From contig CAVFTS010000011.1 of the NCBI GenBank assembly GCA_963625655.1, positions 1 through 55,809 of the forward strand: a DNA stretch of 55,809 nucleotides. Reading direction: 5' to 3'. This stretch comes from F23-B02 sp963625655. Lineage in GTDB: Bacteria > Bacillota > Clostridia > Oscillospirales > Oscillospiraceae. The first letter of the stretch is position 1. Every line of letters starts with the position of its first letter. The position numbers were made by a program, and so were the translations under genes. Positions 49,941 to 55,809 of this stretch are shown one piece after another. The notes under the pieces were generated by a model that saw only the letters and a list, made by a program, of their open reading frames with translations, ran no database searches and was not told where the DNA came from.

Positions 49941-51857
49941 ATGGATATAAGCTATTACAAAAAATATGAACCCATATTCGGGAAGTGGCACATCGTCAGG
50001 GAGCTTGGCGAGGGCAGCTTCGGAAAGGTGTTCGAGATCGAGCATCGGGACCTAAGCGGTACATACAGCTCTGCGCTCAAGGTGATCACCATCCCCCGCA
50101 GCAAGACGGAGCTTGCTCAGGTCGCAGCCGAAAACACGGGGCCCGACGGCGTTACAAAGTACTTCCGCAGTATTGTTGACGGCATCACCAAAGAGTTTAA
50201 CATCATGTCGCAGCTCAAGGGCGAAAGCACCATTGTGAGCTACGAGGATCACGAGGTCAGAGAACACACGTCCGGCATCGGCTGGGACATTTTTATCCGC
50301 ATGGAGCTGCTCACTCCCCTGCTTCAATACACGGCGGACTACCCTCTCTCCCGCAACGACATTATTCGCCTGGGCATCGACATTTGCAGCGCTCTTGAGC
50401 TGTGCCGCAAAAACAGCATCATCCACCGTGACATAAAGCCCGAAAACATCTTTGTTTCGAAAAACGGCAGATTTAAACTCGGCGACTTCGGCATTGCGAA
50501 AAATATCGACAAGACGACGAGCGAGCTTACAAAAACCGGAACCTACACCTACATGGCGCCCGAGGTCTACAAGGGTGCGCCGTATGGCGCCAGCGTCGAC
50601 ATTTATTCCCTCGGCATCGTGCTGTATAACTACACGAACAACGGTCGTTCGCCCTTCATCTCGGCGACGCAGAGCACCGTCCTTCCCGCCGAAAAGACCG
50701 AGGCGCTGATGCGCAGGATGAAGGGTGAAGCCCTGCCCGCTCCCGCAAATGCGGACGAGGCGCTCTCCCGAGTTATCCTCAAGGCTTGCGCATACTTGCC
50801 CAGAGACCGCTACCTGACCCCCACCGATATGCGCCGTGACTTGGAGGCGCTGCTTGACGGCACGAGCGCAGGCATGTCCTCGCTCAACAAAACCGTCGGC
50901 ATTTTCGGCAACAGAAGCACTGCGACCACCGAAGCCCCCGCTGAAAAGCCCACGCCTTCGGACGCCACCGAACCCGATTCCAAGACCGCCTCATACTGTG
51001 CCGAGCCCTTGCCGAGCGTTTCGGGTGCCGAAACCGTCGGCATCTTTCACGGCGGCGGTAATTTTGTGGTCACGCCGGAGCCGAAAACCGTTAAGGAACA
51101 CGTTGCGCCGCAGCGCAACGCACCCGCAAAAAGGGTGCAGCCTCAGCCCGCCCCTAATGTCAGGAACGTCCCTCCTCCGCCTCCGCCGAGGGTCACAAGC
51201 ACGAAAAAGAGCTCGTCGCTCACACCGTTTTTGTGCATTGCTATCGTACTTTTGATTGCCGTCGGCGTCGCAGGCTATGCCTTAATCAACTCTGGAAATT
51301 CAAGCGGCATTATACATAGCGATAACCCCTCTGACGGCTACGCAGCCTCGAATGATCCGACCTCTGCACCGAGCACCGGTGCCGTTGAGCTGTACGCATC
51401 GGAATACTTCGGTGACCCCTCCGGGCTTACCCGAATATGGTTTAAAAGTGCGACCGCAAGCTCACAGCTATACAGCGAAGGCATACTGTATTCAGCCGAA
51501 AATGCAATCGACAATAACACCTCCACCTCATGGCAGGAGGATGCGGATGACGACGGCGAGGGCGAGTATCTGACCCTGTTTTTCGACGGCGAAACCTCGA
51601 TAAAGTATATCTCCATCCTTCCGGGCTACGCTAAGACTACCGGCGCTTATTACAGAAACAACCGTCCTAAAGACATTCTCATTGAATTCTCCGACGGCAG
51701 ATCATGTACATACACCCTGCCGGACGGTATGTCTTATGCGACGCTTGCTCTGAATGACATCGTGACCACAAGTTACATTCGCATAACCATTCTGAGTGTT
51801 TACAAAGGTGATACATGGGACGACACTGCCATAACGGAGGTCATCGCATACAGATGA
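49941..51857 (+). CDS. Ser/Thr kinase with one TM segment and discoidin-like domain (kinase 3)
   Basis: The 638-residue protein has a kinase domain whose first 100 bp match kinase 1 with only a few synonymous differences; HRD is again at 162. The linker has NKTVGIF and ETVGIF and a variant CAEPLPS block, then a Pro-rich stretch (NVPPPPPPRV). A single transmembrane helix near residues 425-447 is followed by an extracellular domain (about 485-638) like the F5/8-type or NADase-translocation discoidin domain, with SATASSQL, AENAIDNNTSTSWQE and a final TEVIAYR. It starts 12 nt after kinase 2. The topology of cytosolic kinase, TM and outside domain resembles PASTA kinases and EssB. Confidence 0.9.
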   Translation: MDISYYKKYEPIFGKWHIVRELGEGSFGKVFEIEHRDLSGTYSSALKVITIPRSKTELAQVAAENTGPDGVTKYFRSIVDGITKEFNIMSQLKGESTIVSYEDHEVREHTSGIGWDIFIRMELLTPLLQYTADYPLSRNDIIRLGIDICSALELCRKNSIIHRDIKPENIFVSKNGRFKLGDFGIAKNIDKTTSELTKTGTYTYMAPEVYKGAPYGASVDIYSLGIVLYNYTNNGRSPFISATQSTVLPAEKTEALMRRMKGEALPAPANADEALSRVILKACAYLPRDRYLTPTDMRRDLEALLDGTSAGMSSLNKTVGIFGNRSTATTEAPAEKPTPSDATEPDSKTASYCAEPLPSVSGAETVGIFHGGGNFVVTPEPKTVKEHVAPQRNAPAKRVQPQPAPNVRNVPPPPPPRVTSTKKSSSLTPFLCIAIVLLIAVGVAGYALINSGNSSGIIHSDNPSDGYAASNDPTSAPSTGAVELYASEYFGDPSGLTRIWFKSATASSQLYSEGILYSAENAIDNNTSTSWQEDADDDGEGEYLTLFFDGETSIKYISILPGYAKTTGAYYRNNRPKDILIEFSDGRSCTYTLPDGMSYATLALNDIVTTSYIRITILSVYKGDTWDDTAITEVIAYR

Positions 51858-51870
51858 TTCGTATACAAAA

Positions 51871-51901
51871 GGAGAAAGCAAAGAATTTTTTTGCTTTCTC
51901 C
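51871..51901 (+). terminator. Hairpin after kinase 3
   Basis: The 12-bp perfect stem GGAGAAAGCAAA has a T-rich loop but no T-run after it. Just downstream, 51913-51951 forms a second 15-bp hairpin (AAGAACCAC... with one G-U). Together they probably end the kinase operon. Confidence 0.6.
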
Positions 51902-52000
51902 TCAGTCTGTCAAAGAACCACTGTTTTCAGGAAGCAAAAACGGTGGTTCTTGCGTATATTTGAGTATTCCGCGCGAGATTGCGCACCGAGACCGCTCAAA

Positions 52001-52051
52001 TTGAGCATCCATTCCGGCGGGATTGAGCACCCTTGCCGCCGTCGTTGAGCA
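52001..52051 (+). repeat. IS21 left-end subterminal boxes
   Basis: TTGAGCA occurs at 52001, 52023 and 52045, a spacing of exactly 22 bp. The right end has the same array in inverted orientation. These are likely transposase binding sites. Confidence 0.85.
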
Positions 52052-52067
52052 CTGCGGTAAAATGTAG

Positions 52068-53402
52068 ATATGCATCGTATTTTACGATGTAAATATCTAC
52101 AAGGAACTCCAGCGCAGCGGCGTCACCCTGAACCTGCTGTGGCTGGAATACTGCGACCAGTGCCGGGCGGCGGGCGAGATTCCGTACCAGTCAACCCAGT
52201 TCAACAAGTATTACGCAGATTATCTGGCTAAAACCAACGCTACCATGCACCTGAATCATAAGCCCGGTGAGGTTATGCAGGTGGACTGGGCCGGCGATAC
52301 TGCCGCTGTTATCGATACGGATACCGGAGAAATTATTCCGGCCTATGTGTTTGTGGCGACACTGCCATACAGCGGCTACAGCTATGTGGAGGCCTTTTTC
52401 TCCATGAACCAGGAGGCTTGGACCACTGCCCATGTGAATGCTTACAAATACTTCGGCGGCATTACTCGGATCATCCAGTGCGACAACCTGAAAACCGGTG
52501 TGCAAAAGCACGGGAAGGATGAAGTCGTTCTCAACAAATCGTACCAGGAGCTGGCAGAGCATTACGGCACGGCAATTCTGCCTGCCAGAGTTCGTGCTCC
52601 CAAGGATAAGGCCGCTGTTGAGGGTACCGTCGGTATCATCTCCACCTTCATCTTGGCTGCATTACGAAATCGCCAATTTTTGTCCCTGCCGGAACTGAAT
52701 GATGCGATTTGGGAACGGCTGGAAACTTTCAACCACAAGCCTTTCCAGAAGCGGGATGGCAGCCGGGCCAGCAGCTTTGCGGAAGAAAGGCCCTTCCTAC
52801 GCCCGTTACCTCCCAGACCCTTTGAGTTGGCAATTTGGAAGGTGGCCACGGTGGGACCCAATTACCACATCTCTGTGGAGCGCATGAACTATTCTGTTCC
52901 CTTTGAGTACATCAAGCAGAAAGTGGATGTCCGGCTCACCAAAGCCACCGTGGAGGTTTTCTACGGTGGAAACCGCATCTGCTCCCATCCCAGGCTGTAT
53001 GGACGGTTTAACCAGTACAGTACGATCCAGGAGCATATGCCGCCAGAACACCAGAAGTATGTCCAGTGGAACGGTGAACGCTTCATTCACTGGGCCGGTA
53101 AGGTCGGCAGCAACACGCAGGTCGCTGTCCAAGCCATTCTCAGCAGCTACAAGGTAGAGCAACAGGGCTACAAGTCTTGCATGGGTCTGCTGAAGCTGGC
53201 GGACAAATACACCCCGGAACGGCTGGAGAATGCCTGCAAACGGGCGTTGGAATACACGCCCCGCCCTTCTCTCAAGAATATTCAGGCTATTCTGGCATCC
53301 GGCCAGGATAAAGCCATCCCCGAGCAGAGTACGGCAACGGCGTCCTCTTCCCAGTACGGATTCACCCGCGGAGCCGAGTATTACGGAAGGGGGAACAAGT
53401 GA
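52068..53402 (+). pseudogene. istA: IstA transposase, 5'-truncated
   Basis: The frame is open from 52068, but the first ATG is 52245. The IstA-like reading starts at YKELQRSGVTLNLLWLEY (about 52098) and covers the DDE catalytic domain: D in VDWAGD, D in IIQCDNLKTGV, E in KAAVEGTVG, and the C-terminal domain. The usual N-terminal helix-turn-helix of about 90-100 residues is missing. The break coincides with an imperfect palindrome at about 52064-52100 (GTAGATAT...ATATCTAC). The stop overlaps the istB start (TGATG). Without the DNA-binding domain the protein should not transpose this copy. Confidence 0.8.
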
Positions 53403-54148
53403 TGCTGACAGAAACAACGGTATCTAAGCTGCGTGAAATGCGGCTGAGCGTTATGGCCAACGCACTGAAGGACCAACTTGCCGATCCGCAGTTTCAAAAC
53501 ATGGCCTTTGAGGACCGCCTCGGTCTTTTGGTGGATGCGGAATGGAATGCCCGAAAGAATAACCATCTGAACAAACTGATCCGGCAGGCAACCTTCTCGG
53601 ATCCGGGAGCTTGCTTGGAAAATGTGGAGTATCTGCCCGACAGAGGGCTAAAGCAGGAGGAACTGCTGCGGTTCAGCACCTGCAACTACATCCAGGAGCA
53701 CCATAATATTATCCTGCTGGGAGCCACCGGCAGCGGCAAAACCTATCTGGCCTGTGCACTGGGCATGGCTGCTGTAAGACGGTTCTATGCAGTGAAGTAC
53801 ATCCGGCTCCCGGACTTGCTGGTAGAGTTCCAAATTGCCAGAGGCAACGGCACCATCCGCAAACTCATGGCCCAGTACAGGAAGTACGCATTGCTCATTA
53901 TTGACGAATGGCTTCTGTACCCTTTGAAAGAAACGGAAGCCAGGGACTTATTGGAAATCGTGGAGTCCCGGTACAAGCGAAACTCCACAATCTTCTGCTC
54001 CCAGTTTGACATTCCGGGCTGGCCGGAGAAACTATCCGATCCACTGTTGGCTGATGCCATCTGCGACCGTATTGTCCACGATGCTTACACCGTGGTTATT
54101 GGAGGCAAGGAATCCATGCGCAAGCGGAAGGGGCTGCAAGACATCTGA
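53402..54148 (+). CDS. istB: IstB helper ATPase of the IS21 element
   Basis: The 248-residue AAA+ protein has Walker A GATGSGKT near residue 107, Walker B LLIIDEWLL near 165 and the sensor region NSTIFCSQFD, followed by the typical C-terminal DAICDRIVHDAYTV. IstB promotes target DNA selection and integration by IstA. Its ATG overlaps the istA stop. It appears intact. Confidence 0.95.
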   Translation: MLTETTVSKLREMRLSVMANALKDQLADPQFQNMAFEDRLGLLVDAEWNARKNNHLNKLIRQATFSDPGACLENVEYLPDRGLKQEELLRFSTCNYIQEHHNIILLGATGSGKTYLACALGMAAVRRFYAVKYIRLPDLLVEFQIARGNGTIRKLMAQYRKYALLIIDEWLLYPLKETEARDLLEIVESRYKRNSTIFCSQFDIPGWPEKLSDPLLADAICDRIVHDAYTVVIGGKESMRKRKGLQDI

Positions 54149-54213
54149 CTCCGACCGTATTTATGATACTCTGACAGTTTTGTGCTGTCCATATTCAACC
54201 TGAGCGGTGGGAC

Positions 54214-54264
54214 TGCTCAATCCGGGCGGTCCCATTGCTCAATTTAAGCGGAACCGCTGCTCAA
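54214..54264 (-). repeat. IS21 right-end subterminal boxes
   Basis: TGCTCAA (complement TTGAGCA) occurs at 54214, 54236 and 54258, again 22 bp apart, mirroring the left end. Confidence 0.85.
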
Positions 54265-54324
54265 TTTCGCCGGTCGAGCTGATTTTGCAGAGCGGCGTAT
54301 GCAAAAGATGCAAAAACTTCATTA

Positions 54325-54354
54325 TGCTAATCTATTTACTGCTAATCTATTTAC
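54325..54354. repeat. 15-bp tandem duplication
   Basis: TGCTAATCTATTTAC occurs twice without gap. The second copy runs into the 3' end of the AAA ATPase gene. Confidence 0.85.
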
Positions 54355-55604
54355 AGGTTCAGACTGTCTGGATTCAGCATGAAATCAAAGATGCTCATAA
54401 TCAGCACACCACTTCCGTTATAGTACGGTGCTGGTGCATCTTTAGTAATAATGATTTTCTTAAAAGCATCGCCAGTCATCATCAAGGAGCGCTGTTCCTG
54501 TTCCATTTTTGTCTGATCTGGGATAGCGTAAGCCGACTGAATATAGTAACGCTTGGAGCCTTTGTTGCATACGAAATCTATTTCATGCTGCTTACGGACG
54601 CTGCTTCCGTCCTTGCCGCTCCCATTGACTACCACAACACCGACATCTACATTGAAGCCTCTGATCTTCAACTCATTGAAAATAATGTTCTCCATCGTGT
54701 GAGTTTCCTCCAACTGACGGAAGTTCAGCCGTGCGTTGCGTAGCCCCATATCGGTGAAATAGTATTTAACCGGGGTGTCGATATACTTTTTTCCCTTGAC
54801 GTCATAACGTACTGCGCTGTCAATCAGAAACGCATCACACAGATATTCGATATATCTGGTAATGGTCGCATTGCTGATCGTCTTTTTCTTTACGCTCTTG
54901 AAGGTGGCTGATAGTTTGTTCGGATTGGTGAGAGAGCCGATAGAAGAAGAAAGAATGTTCAACAGCTCTTCCAGCTCGGCACGGTTGCGAATTTTGTGCC
55001 TACCAACAATATCTGAAATGTAAGTCTCTTCAAAGAGTGATTTTAGAAAAGCAATTTTTTCTTCCGGCTTTTCAAAACGGAGGACGAGTGGAAGCCCACC
55101 GTAAAGCATATACTCGTTCCATCCATCCTGCTTCGTACCGGGGTAAACCGACATGAATTCGGAAAAGCTGAGTGGGAACATATGAATCTCATCGCCACGG
55201 CCACGAAACTCCGTGATGACATCTTTAGACAGAAATCTGGCGTTGCTGCCAGTCACATACACATCAACATTTTCCATACGGATAAGGCTGTTGAGGACAG
55301 CCTCGAACTCGTCCAAAAGTTGCACCTCATCAAGCAGTACATAGTACATTCCGTCATCCGCGATCTGCTCTTTCAGATACGGCATCAGCACATAAGGGTC
55401 TTGAAGCTGCTTGTTTTCAAAAGCATCAAAAGCAATTTCTATAATGTGCTTTTTGTCCACTCCTTCGGAAAGAAGATGTTCCTTAAAAAAGTTGAACAGC
55501 AGATAGGATTTTCCGCACCGGCGAACACCGGTGACAACCTTGATAAGGCCGTTGTGCTTCTTGCTGATGAGCTCGTTCAGGTAGGTGTCTCTTTTCACGA
55601 CCAT
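54351..55604 (-). CDS. AAA ATPase with DUF4143 domain
   Basis: The 417-residue protein has an N-terminal AAA_14 domain with Walker A TGVRRCGKS (25-33), Walker B YVLLDEVQLL near 96 and the sensor VTGSNARFLS, a winged-helix-like middle region and a C-terminal DUF4143 nuclease-like domain (ENIIFNELKIRGFNVDVGV, HEIDFVCNK). Families of this kind are widespread in gut Firmicutes and archaea, often multicopy, with unknown function. ATG 55604 has AGGAGG 9 nt upstream; an upstream in-frame start at 55646 is less likely. The DNA is more AT-rich than the core genes. It lies beside an IS21 element. Confidence 0.85.
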   Translation of the reverse strand: MVVKRDTYLNELISKKHNGLIKVVTGVRRCGKSYLLFNFFKEHLLSEGVDKKHIIEIAFDAFENKQLQDPYVLMPYLKEQIADDGMYYVLLDEVQLLDEFEAVLNSLIRMENVDVYVTGSNARFLSKDVITEFRGRGDEIHMFPLSFSEFMSVYPGTKQDGWNEYMLYGGLPLVLRFEKPEEKIAFLKSLFEETYISDIVGRHKIRNRAELEELLNILSSSIGSLTNPNKLSATFKSVKKKTISNATITRYIEYLCDAFLIDSAVRYDVKGKKYIDTPVKYYFTDMGLRNARLNFRQLEETHTMENIIFNELKIRGFNVDVGVVVVNGSGKDGSSVRKQHEIDFVCNKGSKRYYIQSAYAIPDQTKMEQEQRSLMMTGDAFKKIIITKDAPAPYYNGSGVLIMSIFDFMLNPDSLNL

Positions 55605-55618
55605 ACTTTCATGCCTCC

Positions 55619-55658
55619 TATTGAAAATTTTTGCGGGTACCTGCATTTTTCTTCAATA
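55619..55658 (-). repeat. Upstream repeat of the AAA ATPase gene, copy 1
   Basis: It shares TATTGAAAATTTTTGC and GCATTTTTCTTCAA with the copy at 55695-55733, 76 bp away, around a variable 6-nt centre. The two arms are roughly inverted, so each copy could form a loose hairpin or be a bound operator. It lies just upstream of the ribosome site. Confidence 0.8.
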
Positions 55659-55694
55659 GCATTATACCCCGCGCGAGACTGTTTTACAACCGCT

Positions 55695-55733
55695 TATTGA
55701 AAATTTTTGCAGACATCCGCATTTTTCTTCAAC
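55695..55733 (-). repeat. Upstream repeat of the AAA ATPase gene, copy 2
   Basis: Partner of 55619-55658. Between the copies lies GCATTATACCCC; on the minus strand this gives TATAAT (55667-55662), a likely -10 box for the ATPase gene. Confidence 0.75.
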
Positions 55734-55792
55734 ATAATAGCCGTAGCCAAAACGAGAGCAGAATGCAATACACAGTGCAATGCACAGTCCCC

Positions 55793-55807
55793 TGCTCAAT
55801 CTGCGCA
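55793..55807 (-). other. IS21-end-like sequence at the window edge
   Basis: TGCTCAATCTGCGCA contains the TGCTCAA box and, on the minus strand, begins TGCGCA, like the left end of the IS21 element at 51980. Only one box is visible before the window stops. Confidence 0.4.
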
Positions 55808-55809
55808 TT

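Larger units (their letters stand above)
51980..54289 (+). mobile_element. IS21-family insertion sequence, istA truncated
   Basis: The element contains istA and istB in the usual overlapping order, with inverted arrays of TTGAGCA at each end. The outer limits are estimated from a TGCGCA at 51980 and a TGCA at 54286-54289 (read inward), so they may be off by some bases. No target duplication could be fixed. Its codon use (CTG, GCC, CAG rich) differs from the neighbouring kinases, a sign of transfer. istA has lost its N-terminus, so the copy is probably not active on its own. Confidence 0.8.

Noticed and set aside
37680..51857. LXG-type toxin or immunity genes for the type VII-like system
   Set aside because: No protein with an LXG domain or toxin-like C-terminus was found; effectors, if any, are outside the window.
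51814..52048. Short plus-strand frame between kinase 3 and istA
   Set aside because: It spans two hairpins and the IS left-end boxes, has no ribosome site, and shows no recognisable sequence.

Overview
The window looks like a chromosome segment of a spore-forming, anaerobic Gram-positive bacterium, most likely a Clostridia member of the Oscillospiraceae/Ruminococcaceae kind. The evidence is a PolC-type replicative polymerase, SpoIIGA plus sigma-E, FeoAB with a Cys-rich partner, acetate kinase, MurT/GatD, an SLH-domain surface protein, a tungsten/molybdopterin aldehyde oxidoreductase, and a Firmicutes-type (T7SSb-like) EssC locus. Codon use is moderately GC-rich except in the right-hand mobile region. 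This assignment is inference; no 16S gene is present.

Layout. Positions 1-2544 (minus strand) hold the end of an electron-transfer operon: an aldehyde:ferredoxin-oxidoreductase-family large subunit, a four-cluster ferredoxin subunit and a NuoE-like [2Fe-2S] subunit cut by the window edge. It is preceded by a near-consensus promoter and a structured leader of about 170 nt. Positions 2914-5927 hold a TPM-domain protein, a DUF2927 lipoprotein and a YdjG-like zinc-ribbon protein. Positions 6077-6395 hold tRNA-Arg(CCG) with its 3' end and downstream flank duplicated. Positions 6475-10657 are feoA-feoB-Cys-rich protein-DUF4127 lipoprotein. Positions 10741-12829 are murT-gatD, with GatD lacking its catalytic Cys and His. 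A decayed beta-propeller gene, tmcAL and divergent ackA follow, then a copper module (HMA-SafE fusion, CopA). Next come an M3 peptidase lipoprotein, trmO and an ABC exporter pair. Positions 24343-34546 are a long minus-strand core operon: EamA transporter, pyrH, frr, uppS, dxr, rseP, ispG, polC. Divergent from it are spoIIGA-sigE, then an SLH protein.

The most unusual part is 37680-51857. One operon encodes a PP2C phosphatase, an FHA-domain EssC (FtsK/SpoIIIE ATPase), several small helical WXG100-like proteins and an EsaB/YukD ubiquitin-like protein. Directly downstream, from its own promoter, are three paralogous Ser/Thr kinases with nearly the same N-terminal domain but different C-terminal modules: ankyrin array, membrane hairpin plus BspA-like repeat, and one transmembrane segment plus discoidin-like domain. 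EsaA, EssA and EssB are not seen. All three kinase linkers carry recurring TVG(I/V)F motifs whose Thr+3 residue is Ile/Val, the type of motif FHA domains can bind when phosphorylated. I infer a phospho-regulated type VII-like secretion system in which kinases and phosphatase control EssC through its FHA domain.

Positions 51980-54289 hold an IS21-family element with a 5'-truncated istA, an intact istB and, at each end, three TTGAGCA boxes spaced exactly 22 bp. A DUF4143-type AAA ATPase with a duplicated upstream element follows, and the window ends in another IS-end-like sequence.
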